A DNA stretch of 64,000 bases from Scilla litardierei (Eukaryota > Streptophyta > Magnoliopsida > Asparagales > Asparagaceae). Position 1 is the first letter of the stretch, and each line of letters opens with the position of its first letter. Shown here one piece after another: positions 1 through 11,535 of this stretch. Location of the stretch: NCBI GenBank assembly GCA_030789695.1, contig CM061142.1, forward strand, positions 147,333,266 to 147,397,265, given 5' to 3'. A model generated the notes under the pieces. It worked only from the letters and a program-made list of their open reading frames with translations. It was not told the DNA's origin and ran no database searches. Position numbers and translations under genes: made by a program.

Positions 1-1421
1 TGTTCATATAACTCATTTATAATATTATATATTTAAAAAAACTGTGTTTTCTTTTCCCTTACGCGTGCGTTGTGTTGGTGCATTCGACTCCAATTTCGTT
101 TGCTTCATGCGCGTGCTGTGTGGGTTGCATTCGAGCATCGGAGCTCGGTGCCATGGAGCAGACGGGGGGTGTCGGTCGGAGGAGGACGCACGGCGGTGGG
201 GAGTGGCCGGAGGCGGAGGCGTGCGAGGGTCTCCCGTGCGGAATCAGGCGGAAGGGGAGGCGCCGCGGGGTGGAGCACCGGCAGGCGTCGCGGAGCGTGG
301 GGCGGGGTCGTCGGAGCTCGTCGGAGCGTCGAGGGGGCGGCGACGTGGTAGACGGCAGCGAGGCGTCGCGGCGGAGGCTCGGAGGTGGTTCGCCGGCGTG
401 CAACGGCGGTGAGGGGAGCTTTGTCGGAGGGGGCAGCGAGCGAGCGAGAGGAGGGGCTGTGGGTGTCGATGTGGGCTCGGTGGCGTTGGAGCTCCTCCGG
501 GGGCGAGGCGGAGAGAGAGTGTGAGAGTACTGGGGAGAGAGGGAATGGGTTTGAAGAGCGCGGGGTAAGCCTGGGTTTGAATAAAACCAAGAGGGAGAGA
601 GAGAGAAACTGTGAGTGTGCCTGGGTTTAGTTGGGTTCGGTGAGAACTTGAGCTGTGAATGTGAAAGGAGGGTGGGCTTCTATTTATAGGGTTAAGGTAT
701 TAATAAAAATGACATTAATAGTAGTAGTAATAATTGTTGAAATTAAGATGGGTTGTTGGATCCCCTTATTCCGGATCTGACCAAGATGAACGGTGGGTTA
801 ATAGGGGTGGGGTTAGGGTAGATCTAGTATTAATTAAGGGGTAAAAGTTAATTAGTAAAAGTAATTAGTAAATGTGAATAGTCGTTAGTGAATGTAATTA
901 GCAAAGCGTGAAATACAGACACGTTTTTGCAATTGACTCCGAAAAATTACGAAAACATATCCACGGGATCGTATCGATGCGAGGATCGCGAATACAAGGT
1001 CCGTTCTGGGATTTGAGCTACGGAAATACATGTTTTAGGTCAAAACGTTCAGGAAGCGGGTTTGCGGGTTCTAGGCTGAAACGATATCCGAAAATTCTGA
1101 AATTAATGTGGGGAGCCCTAACTGATAATAGAATGCTACTGTAGAAGTTTGAAGACATTTTGAATACGTTTGAATAGAAAATAAATTCGTCGAATCAAAA
1201 CGGTAATTTTGGAAGATGAATTTTAACAGAAATGTTTTGGGCATTTGAGAAAATCTGAAATTGTCGAAATACAATATAATAAGTCTAATGCTCTAAAATA
1301 TTTTTATAAGAATTTTTGAAATCAGTTTAAAACTCCTGATCATCCATTACAAATTACCTTTTAAAATGAAATTACTTTAAATATTTAATTTAAAAGTATT
1401 GGAAAAATACAGGCCGTTACA
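1..1421 (-). mobile_element. Partial Tekay-like gypsy LTR (right-hand end)
   Basis: The block ends in aggccgttaca at 1421, the same terminus as the GYP-2 LTR (TGTAACG...CGTTACA). It has the same internal order as that LTR: T-rich stretch, GC-rich segment (about 150-500), then AT-rich tail with taattagtaa repeats. COP-1 copia sequence follows directly. The orientation relative to GYP-2 implies a minus-strand element extending left of the window, or a solo LTR. The left end and target duplication are not visible. The overlapping open frames on both strands of the GC-rich part are compositional, so I do not call genes there. Confidence 0.6.
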
Positions 1422-2148
1422 CCAGAAGATTGGCAGATCACACATTCCTGCTGCAAACATGCCAGCTAGGATTGACATACCCAAAGATGAATGCAATCCA
1501 CCACAGCAGAAGCGGTCTTACCTCAACAAAAGAGAGGATGACCCCCAGGCTCCAAGGATAAACTTCCTCGAAAGAGGAAAACCCCTGGAGAAACTATAAT
1601 GATACCACCACAGGATGCTGAGCTTAGCCCAAACACCTTTCCCCTCCTAAAAACCACTGAAGAGGAAAATATAGGAGAAATATCATTAAATTAGGTACGT
1701 ACTGGGGAGGTATTAGACAGAAAAAGCACATTTATCGATGATAACTTCGCGTTCATTATTGCGAATCACGTCACTAAATATGACGATGATATCGATCCAC
1801 GCTCTCTAGCAAAATGTAAATGCAAAGAGGATTGGCCAAAATGGAACGAGGCAATAGGAGTAGAGCTGGACTCACTCTCGAAACACAAAGTTTTTGGACC
1901 TGTAGTCCCAACACCAAAGGGTGTAAAACCTGTGGGATATAAATGGGTATTCGTAAGAAAGAGAAACAGAAATAACAAGATCGTACGCTACAAAGCGCGC
2001 CTTGTTGCACAAGGTTTTTCCCAACGACCAGTAATATATTATGATGATACATACTCTCCAATCATCACTTTCCGATTTATAATTAGCTTAACAGCTACGG
2101 AAGGCCTGGATATGCAGCGCATGGACATTGTGACTGCATACCTATATG

Positions 2149-2152
<4 letters not shown>
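1422..2152 (+). pseudogene. COP-1 Ty1/copia pol, part 1 (integrase C-terminus to RT)
   Basis: Conceptual translation gives the end of a copia integrase region and the start of reverse transcriptase, including a WPKWNEAI-like stretch, GYKWVFVRKR, YKARLVAQGFSQ and VTAYLYG. Several stops and frame changes (for example near 1600) show it is dead. The frame breaks at about 2150, where TA repeats and foldback MITEs are inserted, and resumes at 2852. It is the oldest resident of the left nest: GYP-1 lies inside it further on, and its RNase H end reappears at 38295. Confidence 0.85.

Positions 2153-2187
<35 letters not shown>
2153..2187. repeat. (TA)n microsatellite, left of MITE-1
   Basis: Uninterrupted TA dinucleotides at the point where the COP-1 RT frame is broken. 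Confidence 0.95.
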
Positions 2188-2191
<4 letters not shown>

Positions 2192-2352
2192 ATAATGGCT
2201 ATCATACGCCATATGAGAGCTTCTCTCACACGCCCTCTCACATAAAGCACCCAAGTACAACCAAGTACAAGCCCATGTGGGCTTGTACTTGGGTGCTTTA
2301 TGTGAGAGGGCGTGTGAGAGAAGCTCTCATATGGCGTATGATACCCATTAAT

Positions 2353-2355
<3 letters not shown>
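2188..2355. mobile_element. Foldback MITE-1 inside (TA)n
   Basis: A roughly 168-bp near-perfect inverted repeat. The left arm starts near gagaataatgg and the right arm is its complement ending near attaatccc. The left arm has one 10-bp tandem duplication (ccaagtacaa twice), so the hairpin has a single internal bulge. There is no coding capacity. TA microsatellite on both sides fits an element that targets TA repeats, as reported for the rice Micron family. Family membership is not established here. Confidence 0.8.

Positions 2356-2387
<32 letters not shown>
2356..2387. repeat. (TA)n microsatellite between two MITEs
   Basis: A TA run separating MITE-1 from MITE-2. Confidence 0.95.
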
Positions 2388-2389
<2 letters not shown>

Positions 2390-2394
2390 CAAAA

Positions 2395-2795
2395 ATGTAC
2401 CTAAGAATGACCTCGGGTAGAGATACCTGAGCACACCCCCGCTGTTCGGGGTTTGTGAGTATTTTTTTTTGAAATTGTTTTTTGCAGTAGGTAGATATAC
2501 TTGTTATGTAGCTCCCCACAAAATTTCAGCTCGATCCGACACCGTTTGAGCCTCCGTTCATCGATTTCAAAAACGTTACGCAAAACTGTCCAAATTCTGG
2601 ACAGTTTTGCGCAACGTTTTTGAAATCGATGAACGGAGGATCAAACGGTGTCGGATCGAGCTGAAATTTTGTGGGGAGCTACATAACAAGTATATCTACC
2701 TACTGCAAAAAAAAATTTCAAAAAAAAATACTCACAAACCCCGAACAGCGGGGGTGTGCTCAGGTATCTCTACCCGAGGTCATTCTTAGGCACAT
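2395..2795. mobile_element. Foldback MITE-2, about 198-bp arms
   Basis: Arms 2395-2592 and 2598-2795 are reverse complements with only a few mismatches, around a 5-nt loop (aattc). The whole 401-bp unit would fold into one long hairpin. The same 60-residue frame occurs on opposite strands in the two arms because of the symmetry, and is not a gene. TA microsatellites flank it. A read-through transcript would give long double-stranded RNA. Confidence 0.9.
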
Positions 2796-2799
2796 TTCC

Positions 2800-2802
<3 letters not shown>

Positions 2803-2850
<48 letters not shown>
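2803..2850. repeat. (TA)n microsatellite, right of MITE-2
   Basis: A TA run that ends where COP-1 RT sequence (KDIYMRF-like) resumes. Confidence 0.95.
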
Positions 2851-2851
<1 letters not shown>

Positions 2852-2854
<3 letters not shown>

Positions 2855-3791
2855 ACATCTATATGAGATTTTCAGACTGTTATAAACTCCAAAGATAACT
2901 GTATATCCTAAACAATCAGGAAGAATGTGGTACAACAGACTCAGTGAATTCCTCGTGCAACAAGGATGCAAAAATAATGAAGTCTGCCCTTACATCTTTA
3001 TAAGAGCAAAGGGAACAGGATTCGTAATAATTGCCGTCTACGTAGTCGATTTAAATCTCATTGGATCTCCTGAAGAGATAGCTGAGATATCCAAAAGCCT
3101 CACACAGACTTGTGAGATGAAAGACCTTGGCAAAACCATATACTGCCTTGGCTTATAAATTGAACACCTCAGCTGAGGAATCATTCTACATCAATCCACT
3201 TACACAAGGAAGTTGCTGAAAAATTTCCAAATGGACATATGTCACTCGCTGAGTACACCAATGGTCGTCAGATCATTGGATGTTGATAAAGACCCCTTCT
3301 GTCCGCTAGAAGAGGGGGAGGAAACACTTGGTCCTAAAGTACCTTACTTTAGTGCCATTGAAGCACTCCTCTATCTAGCAAACTGCACGCGTCCCGATAT
3401 AGCGTTCGCAGTTAACCTACTAGCCAGATACAGTTTAGTGCCCATAAAGCGCCACTGGAACGGAGTGAAGCACCTTATCCGCTACCTCCAAGTGTCAGTA
3501 GACCTGGGACTATACTACCAGAAAGGCATATCCTCCAACTTAGTTGGTTTTGCAGATGCATGATACAGATCTGATCCTCACACCGTAAAGTCCCAGACTG
3601 GTTTCGTATTCACATACGGTGGAACAGCCATTTCATGGAGATCTATGAAGCAGACCTCGACAGCAACCTCATCCAACCATTCTAAACTCATTGCGATCCA
3701 TGATGCTAGCAGAGAATGTTTTTGGCTACGTTCAGTCATTCACCACATCTTGGTGACGACCGGCCTGAAGACGGGCGACCTTGAACCAACC
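2852..3791 (+). pseudogene. COP-1 Ty1/copia pol, part 2 (RT and RNase H)
   Basis: The copia frame resumes with MWYNRLSEFL and a YVVDLNLIGS segment where the family has YVDD, so the catalytic box reads VVD and is defective. Then come MKDLG, a TRPDIAFAVNLLARY-like block and the RNase H start (SWRSMKQ). Stops occur at about 3158, 3175 and 3563. The sequence stops exactly at 3791, where the GYP-1 LTR begins. The next codons of the same reading frame are at 38295. Confidence 0.85.
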
Positions 3792-4305
3792 TGTAACGAC
3801 ATGTATTTCCTGATACGCTGGAGTTGAGTTCTATTTATGAATGTCTATCATTATTACACTTTCATTGTATTGATCTAAATATTATCCCTACTTTAAGCTA
3901 ACTTATTAAATGTGTTATATCTATTGTTTTAAGTTTTTAAAACTCAAATGTTTTTTTAAATTCAAATTCAAACACTTTGAAAACTTTTCTATTTAAATCC
4001 TAATTAAAACTATAACTATTTTATAAATACTCCCTCATTAAACCCATTATTATCTCCCTAATTATTATTATTATTCAAACTTAACTTAAATCTTTTGCTA
4101 TTAATTTTCCTAATCAAAATCATTAAAAAATCAATTTTAATCAAATCTCATTAAACCAAAATCTATTAAATTAAAACCTTCCTATTTTCTTTAAACCCAA
4201 CCCTAATCCTAAGGCCAACTCACGCACCCAGCTGTACACATGCCCACACACACACTCCCAATTATAAATAAAAAAACCCTAAGGCTGCTTCTTCTAAAAC
4301 CCCAG

Positions 4306-4359
<54 letters not shown>

Positions 4360-4787
4360 ACTAAAACCCTAGCCTCCTACAAAACCCTAGCCCTATACAA
4401 ACCCTATGCCCCCAACACCGGTGGACCCCCTCTCCGAATACCCACAACCCCTACAGCCTTCTCTCCCCTTCTAAAACCCCCCTAGAAGCACTCCCCCCTA
4501 CAAACTCTAAGAGAATAAAACCCCAGGCCCTCACACATTCTCTCTCAAAACCTTAACAACCGCACCTTTCACCTCTCTCCCGTCTGACTGCCGCTGCAAC
4601 CCCGGCGAGCCTCGATCCGACCACCCACAGACACCCCTGTGACCCGTGCCTCCGCCTGCAAACGCCTCCTTCCAACTCCACCACCGCCCTTCTCTTCTCC
4701 CTGCCTCACTCCGACAGTCCTCCCAGCGCCTCTCCCTTCCACCGACTTCGCCCAACACCCAGTCTGCAAACACCTCTGACCATCGTA
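3792..4787 (+). repeat. GYP-1 5' LTR, left part
   Basis: Aligns with 35156 onward in the 3' LTR: both start with ..TAACGACATGTATTTCC, then AT-rich sequence, a CT microsatellite and a C-rich leader. It is interrupted at 4787 by COP-2. Confidence 0.9.
4310..4357. repeat. (CT)n microsatellite in GYP-1 LTR
   Basis: About 24 CT units. The counterpart in the other LTR is at 35692-35737. Confidence 0.95.
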
Positions 4788-6618
4788 TGTTGAATATTGG
4801 TGTTTCATACCAATGTTATTTTGATGATGATCACAACATCATGTTGTTGCTAATGACTCTCTTGTTTTAGTCTCATAGTTCATTTCTAGAATATCATTTC
4901 TGGAGACTAAACACTTGGTGCAAGGATGGACATCAAGTGAAGAAGGGCCAAAGCTTGGACTCAAGTGGTGCCAAAGCTTGGAGATGATGGAGAGCATCAA
5001 GGGATCAAGATTGAAGACTTAGACTCTAAGGAAAGCAATGTAATCCATGTAATATTTCCTTTATTGCTTTCTCTCTCATTTGAGTCTAAGATATTTGTAA
5101 TGCCTTGTTAGATGGTCTACTCATACATGCATATGCATTCAACCATCTTAGTGAGCCTTAGGATTATCATATAATCCAATCCAATAGGCTTATCTTGACC
5201 AAAGACTCATTTGGAGTTTCTGGTTCTCCATCACTCACCTGCTAAAGGATTAACAGTCGACTGGGTGATTTCCAGTCGCCTGTCGAGCCTTCTACAGTCG
5301 ACTGTGATGCACGGCTTAAGTCAACTTTTCTATTGACTCTACTTGAGCTTTTCGCATCAGTCGACTGATGCTCAGTTTACAGTCCCCTGTATATTTACAG
5401 TCGCCTGTGAATTGATCAACAGTCGTCTGAGTAGCGAAAGTGCATATAATGCAACTCTCTGTTTTTCTCCATCTCCTGCAGCAGACGACTGATGAAGGGT
5501 TTACAGTCGCCTGGTTATTTTACAGTCGACTGTCAACTTGTCAACAGTCGCATGTATGCTTATCTGGAGAAAGAGTGCAGCTCTCTGTTTTATTCCATCC
5601 CCTGCAGCAGTCGCCTGCTGAAGGTTTTACAGGCGCCTGTCATGTTCACAGTCGACTGTTCTGACTTCATCGGTCGACTGTCGTGGCTCAGATTATAGCC
5701 GTTGGATATTTTCTATCCGTTAGACAGTCGACTGTCATTTGTTCATCAGTCGACTGTCAATGACATTTCTGCCCAGAAATTATACGTTGCAGCTTTTTGT
5801 TTCTAGCTGTTTTCTTGGGTTTTGAGGGTTTGTATATGGTTCCTATATATATAAGAGGGCTGAGTTCATAGGAACTTCTTGATGCAATTGCAAATCATTT
5901 AGAGATTGAAAATCCACTCTCAAACTCTCTTAATTTCCCTCTTTGAGCTCTCATTCCTCTTCATGCATTGAAGTCCAGCTCAAGGGAAATCATCCAAGTG
6001 CTTTCAAGCCAATCTCAACACTTGGAGATCCTCTTCCATGCCTTGCATTCATCTATGAGTAAGCATCTCAAGGCAAAGGTACGAGTATTTATTTTACTTG
6101 GTGATTCTTGTTTCACTAATTCTCTTTGTGGGAATTAGTCTTTCTCTCTTTGTAGGAGTTTATCTCTTTGTGGGATTAGGATATTCTCTTTGTGGGAATA
6201 ACTCTCTTTGTGGGAGTAACTCTCTTAGTGGGAGTTTGGGGTCCTAGTGTAGGGCTAACCCTAATTCTCTGAGTGGGAGTTAGTAATTCTCTAGGTGGGA
6301 GTTTGACCCTTGTGTAGGGTTGGTTGGGTCCTTGTGTAGGGCAAAATCCTCTTGGTGAGGTATCCCTTTGCGGGATTTGTATTCACTTCTCTTTGTGGGA
6401 ATATAGTGAATATTGGTGTGGCTGGACGTACCCAAGTTTGGGGAACCAGGGTAATATCTTGTGTTTGCGTTTGGATTGATTGTGTCAATTATTTCCTCTT
6501 GCATTTATTATTTCGCATTTGCAAGTTTAATTTTAATTGGACAATTTTATTGCCATTACACTATCCCCCCCCTCTAGTGTGTTGTTGTTAGTATTGCAAG
6601 GGTAAGGTGATCCTTACA
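4788..6618 (+). repeat. COP-2 5' LTR
   Basis: Starts TGTTGAATATTGG and ends GATCCTTACA. It contains the decamer array (5254-5756), a TATA box at 5844-5852 and, downstream, many repeats of the type ctctttgtgggaat (about 6118-6400). Confidence 0.93.
5254..5852 (+). promoter_or_regulatory. COP-2 U3 decamer array plus TATA box
   Basis: Seventeen copies of CAGTCGACTG or one-to-two-base variants (CAGTCGCCTG and others) start at 5254, 5273, 5295, 5358, 5380, 5398, 5420, 5482, 5504, 5523, 5545, 5608, 5630, 5649, 5671, 5725 and 5747. Spacing is 18-22 bp within groups, and the groups repeat at about 125 bp. TATATATA follows at 5844. The array is repeated in the 3' LTR (10170 to about 10672). Position before the TATA box suggests enhancer function. 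The binding factor is unknown. Confidence 0.75.
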
Positions 6619-6620
6619 AT

Positions 6621-6632
6621 TGGTATCGGAGC
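6621..6632 (+). other. COP-2 primer binding site
   Basis: tggtatcggagc lies 2 nt after the LTR end. It differs by one base from the common plant initiator-Met tRNA PBS (tggtatcagagc). Confidence 0.85.
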
Positions 6633-6654
6633 GAGGTTATTACATACTGCAACG

Positions 6655-8677
6655 ATGGGATTCAACGCTACTTCCGCGTCTCATGAAGAAGGTCATTCTA
6701 CCGTCCGACCCCCGCTCTTCAACAGAACCAACTACCCAAGTTGGAAGATCATGATAATGATCTACATGGAGGGTCCATTTGAGAAGCTCACTACACCTTC
6801 GGCTTCAAGGACAAAGGCGGAGAAGGACTCGATCAAATTCAATGCGAGGGCTATGAATGCATTCCATTGCGCCCTCTCAGCAAATGAGTTCAACCGCATC
6901 TCCATGTGCAAAACGGCCAACGAAATTTGGCATACTTTGGAGATATGTCATGAAAGGACTACAAAGGTAAAGAAATCTAAACAAACTGTGTTTAGATCTA
7001 AATATGAAATGTTTAAGATGCAGGAAGGAGAAAGCATTTCAGAGATGTTCACAAGGTTTACGGATATCGTAAATGCTTTGGAGGGACTTGGGAAGATGAT
7101 TTCTCAAGAGGATCGTGTAGAGAAGATCCTTAACTCTCTCACACCTCATTGGGAGTCAAAGGCCAACGTAATTTTGGAGTCATATGACATGTCCAAATAC
7201 ACCGTTGAGGAGTGCATTGGAAATCTCATGGCGTACGAAGTGAAGCTTCAACACAAGAAGAAGATTCAACCATCGAAGCCCGAGAAGCCGGAGAAGCAAA
7301 AGGAGATTGCATTCCACGCCAAGGAGGAGCCAATCAAATGGAGGAAGAAATTCCATCGAGAAGCTCCTAGTGAAGAAGATGAGCTAGAAGAGGCGAGTGG
7401 AGAAGAAATTGAGGATCTTGTCGAACAATTCAATGCATTCCTCAAGTGCAAGTAAGGTAAGTCTTTGTCAAAGTTTGCCTCCAATTCTAACAAGGTTCCT
7501 ACTTGTTACACTTGCAATGGAAAATGTCATCTATCCACCGAATGCTCTTCCAAACCCAACAAAGAGACTTACAAGGGTAAAGGGAAGAAGCATTGGAAAG
7601 GAAAGTCCAAGTCCAAAAACCACAAGAAAGGACTTGTTGGGACATTTGATGATTCGAGTGAGGATACATCTAGTAACGAAGAAGAGGATGCAAAGGAGGA
7701 TGCTCACGTGTGCTTTGTAGCAATTGATGTTCATACACCAATCCCCTCTGGCTCAAATGAAGATGATTTGGAAACTTGGCTCAACTCTTATGAGGAATCG
7801 TGCCTCATGGCAATCGAGGAGAAGTCATCATCAAGCTCTAGCGAGGAAGAAAAGATGATGAAATTGAGGAGAAGATCTCATACGAGGAGCTTGCGTATCG
7901 TCTCGGTATGGTGTCCTAAAAGGCTAGTAAGTGCATCAACTCTTGCAATAAATTAAAAGCAAAATATAGGATTGCTAAGAGTAGATTGCATGAACTAGAA
8001 ATTGCTAGTGTAATCCATGATGAAATGCATGATTGTGACACTAGTGAGAGAGTACACTTCTCTCTCAAGTTACGGAATTGATTTTGTCTAATGATAATCT
8101 TGTTACTCAAAACCTTAGCTTAGAAACTCGCATTCAACGACTTACGTTGAAATGTGAAGAGGAATCCCGCAAGCTCAAAAGCTTTGTGTATTCTAGGGAT
8201 TCACTCCACGATTTGCTTGAAAAACAACATCCGGAAAATCATAGAGGAGGTTTGAGATATATTCAAAATGTGGTACCCAAACCCACCTCTAATTCCTCCT
8301 ATGGTGCTAAAACAAGAAATATTGCTCAAGCACCTAAGTAGAATCACTATGCCTTCTTGTATAACAATAACACCAACAAGAAGCATGTAAATCACAAGGT
8401 GATGAGGAAGAATGAAGACACTTCATTGTTTGCTAAGAAGCAAAATCCTCATTCTATGCATGTCAAGAAATTCGTTTCTACACCCAAGCATGCCACATCC
8501 ACCCCTCTTGCAAAGGCAAAACCCTTGCCTAGGAAATCCTTGAGTTCATGGATTCCCACTAAGGTTACTATGCAAGAAAGGGATAGTTACATCAACTCTC
8601 TAGTTAGGGATGTGATCACCTCATGTGATTACATTAGGAAATCAAACTCCTCTAGGGTTTGGTTCCCTAATGTTTAG
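6655..8677 (+). pseudogene. COP-2 Gag with Sirevirus-type C-terminal extension
   Basis: The start at 6655 is the first ATG in frame with the Gag domain after the PBS. Residues about 20-215 read as a copia Gag (UBN2/Retrotran_gag type, with W-K motifs and a CHERTTKVKKSK stretch). An in-frame TAA at 7453 precedes a zinc knuckle of the form CX2CX4HX4C (CYTCNGKCHLSTEC). Then come a Lys-rich and a Ser/Glu-rich segment and, after frameshifts at about 7860 and 8075, a coiled-coil-like region (8078-8340) and a tail ending VWFPNV. Such a C-terminal coiled coil is typical of Sirevirus Gag. At least four lesions make it inactive. Confidence 0.8.
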
Positions 8678-9703
8678 GTTCCTCACACATATGCATATTG
8701 CATAGGTATTGTGATTAAATGTTTTTTTGCATACCCATTGTTTGTGTGTGTTTCATGATTTTGAAAATATTTTCAAATTTATTTCTTTTCATGAAAATGG
8801 GAATCTTGGGGAATACATTGACATGCATGCAGTTGTTGGTCCATATGTATGTCAATGTGGGAGTTAATATGTTGTATGTTTAAAATATTTTAAAACATAT
8901 TTTGACTCTCATTTTTGGGGTGTCTTTGGTATCATTGCTACAATTGGTGTCTATTCTCAATTGGTTAGTTTTGGTCTCAAACTAAACCCCTTAGATATTG
9001 CCAACATGTTGCATGTCATATTTCTTTTTGGCAATATCATTGTGTATCATTGAAGCTTGATTTTTGCATATCTATTGCTTTGATACGTATTAGGCCCATG
9101 GCTCCAATATATGTATATCAATTGGTAAAGAGGATTATCCAAGATTCATTGTCTACAATTGGTATTACCTCAATTGTTAGAGATTGTTTATCTTCTACTT
9201 TACAATTGGTATTAGATCCTAGAAGTCAAAATTTGACCATTTCTATGATCTAGGGGGAGCATGGGATAGTGATTGATACCCACTAAATTTTACAAATTTG
9301 GTATCATACATCTCCTTATCTTGCATATTGTCACATCTTTGATTAAAATGACAAAGGGGGATATTTTTGGTGTCCACCTTTTTGACGATGTCAATGGGGA
9401 GAGATATATGCATTATGTAAATATAATTCTTGTATTTCATACATATGCATTTGGGGAGAGATATATGGGATTATATAAACCATTCATATTTGCATGATTT
9501 TGTCTATTGCTATTGGTTTATGTAATCTATGCATACCTATTATATGGCACCATGTTGTCTCATTATTTCATTTGGTATAATAAGTATTTTCTAATGTGTA
9601 TCTCATTTACACTTGGTGCATATAAGTAGGGGGAGCTCATTAGCATTGTGCTATATTTATTTATGTTTTACCAAATGTGTGCCATCATCAAAAAGGGGGA
9701 GAT
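8678..9703 (+). other. COP-2 3' non-coding region with polypurine tract cluster
   Basis: No gene is seen. G-rich purine runs occur at about 9253 (tagggggagc), 9353 (aaagggggata), 9397 (atggggagaga), 9451 (ttggggagaga), 9626 (tagggggagc) and finally 9690-9702 (aaaaagggggaga) directly before the 3' LTR. Several PPT-like runs upstream of the real PPT are a described Sirevirus hallmark. An acaattggtatt-type phrase also recurs (about 8939, 9156, 9200). Confidence 0.7.
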
Positions 9704-11535
9704 TGATGAGCATTGGTGTTTCATACCAATGTTATTTTCATGATGATCACAACATCATGTTGTTGCTAATGACTCTCTTGTTTTAGTCTCATAGTTCATT
9801 TCTAGAATATCATTTCTGGAGACTAAACACTTGGTGCAAGGATGGACATCAAGTGAAGAAGGGCCAAAGCTTGGACTCAAGTGGTGCCAAAGCTTGGAGA
9901 TGATGGAGAGCATCAAGGCATCAAGATTGAAGACTTAGACTCTAAGGAAAGCAATGTAATCCATGTAATATTTTCTTTATTGCTTTCTCTCTCATTTGAG
10001 TCTAGGATATTTGTAATGCATTGTTAGATGGTCTACTCATACATGCATATGCCTTCAACCATCTTAGTGAGCCTTAGGATTATCATATAATCCAACCCAA
10101 TAGGCTTATCTTGACCAAAGACTCATTTGGAGTTTCTGGTTCTCCATCAATCACCTGCTAAAGGATTAACAGTCGACTGGGTGATTTCCAGTCGCCTGTT
10201 GAGCCTTCTACAGTCGACTGTGATGCACGGCTCAAGTCAACTTTTCTATTGACTCTACTTGATCTTTTCGCATCAGTCAACTGATGCTCAGTTTACAGTC
10301 CCCTGTATATTTGCAGTCGCCTGTAAATTGATCAACAGTCGTCTGAGTAGCGAAAGTGCATATATTGCCTCTCTCTGTTTTTCTCCATCTCCTGCAGCAG
10401 ACGACTGATGAAGGGTTTACAGTCGCCTGGTTATTTTATAGTCGACTGTCTACTTGTCATCAGTCGCCTGTATGCTTATCTGGAGAAAGAGTGCAGCTCT
10501 CTATTTTATTCCATCCCCTGCAGCAGTCGCCTGCTGAAGGTTTTACAAGCGCCAGTCATGTTCACAGTCGACTGTTCTGACTTCATCGGTCGACTTTCGT
10601 GGCTCAGATTATAGCCGTTGGATATTTTCTATCCGTTAGACAGTCGACTGTCATTTGTTCATCAGTCGACTGTCAATGACATTTCTGCCCAGAAATTATA
10701 CGTTGCAGCTTTTTGTTTCTAGCTGTTTTCTTGGGTTTTGAGGGTTTGTATATGGTTCCTATATATATAAGAGGGCTGAGTTCATAGGAACTTCTTGATG
10801 CAATTGCAAATCATTTAGAGATTGAAAATCCACTCTCAAACTCTCTTAATTTCCCTCTTTGAGCTCTCATTCCTCTTCATGCATTGAAGTCCAGCTCAAG
10901 GGAAATCATCCAAGTGCTTTCAAGCCAATCTCAACACTTGGAGATCCTCTTCCATGCCTTGCATTCATCTATGAGTAAGCATCTCAAGGCAAAGGTACGA
11001 GTATTTATTTTACTTGGTGATTCTTGTTTCACTAATTCTCTTTGTGGGAATTAGTCTTTCTCTCTTTGTAGGAGTTTATCTCTTTGTGGGATTAGGATAT
11101 TCTCTTTGTGGGAATAACTCTCTTTGTGGGAGTAACTCTCTTAGTGGGAGTTTGGGGTCCTAGTGTAGGGCTAACCCTAATTCTCTGAGTGGGAGTTAGT
11201 AATTCTCTATGTGGGAGTTTGACCCTTGTGTAGGGTTGGTTGGGTCCTTGTGTAGGGCAAAATCCTCTTGGTGAGGTATCCCTTTGCGGGATTTGTATTC
11301 ACTTCTCTTTGTGGAAATATAGTGAATATTGGTGTGGCGGGATGTACCCAAGTTTGGGGAACCAAGGTAATATCGTGCGTTTGCGTTTGGATTGATTGTG
11401 TCAATTATTTCCTCTTGCATTTATTATTCCGCACTTGCAAGTTTAATTTTAATTGGACAATTTTATTGCCATTACACTATTCACCCCCCTCTAGTGTGTT
11501 GTTGTTAGTATTGCAAGGGTAAGGCGATCCTTACA
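9704..11535 (+). repeat. COP-2 3' LTR
   Basis: Starts TGATGAGCATTGG (the 5' copy reads TGTTGAATATTGG) and ends CCTTACA. Same decamer array and TATA box as the 5' copy, with scattered substitutions. Followed by ccgta, the target duplication. Confidence 0.93.

Larger units (their letters stand above)
4788..11535 (+). mobile_element. COP-2, Sirevirus-like gag-only copia element
   Basis: Two LTRs of about 1.83 kb (4788-6618 and 9704-11535) are nearly identical by eye. The interior has an initiator-Met-type PBS, a gag-like gene and a row of polypurine tracts, but no protease, integrase, RT or RNase H. Flanks are tcgta (left) and ccgta (right); the uninterrupted GYP-1 3' LTR has ccgta at that place, so this is a 5-bp duplication with one later change. 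The size and missing pol make it non-autonomous. Confidence 0.9.

Noticed and set aside
44..630. Overlapping open frames on both strands in a GC-rich stretch
   Set aside because: Compositional frames inside an LTR; the equivalent block in the GYP-2 LTRs behaves the same way. No domain, Arg/Gly-biased in every frame.
2401..2789. Two nearly identical 60-aa frames on opposite strands
   Set aside because: Mirror images produced by the arms of foldback MITE-2.
5440..5698. 74- and 68-aa frames, repeated at 10356-10614
   Set aside because: Fall within the decamer array of the COP-2 LTRs and are repeated with it; residue patterns simply reflect CAGTCGACTG repeats.
5254..5756. Regularly spaced repeats resembling a CRISPR array
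   Set aside because: Repeats are 10 bp, palindromic and imperfect, with 8-50 bp spacers, inside a retrotransposon U3 in plant DNA. They are duplicated in the other LTR.
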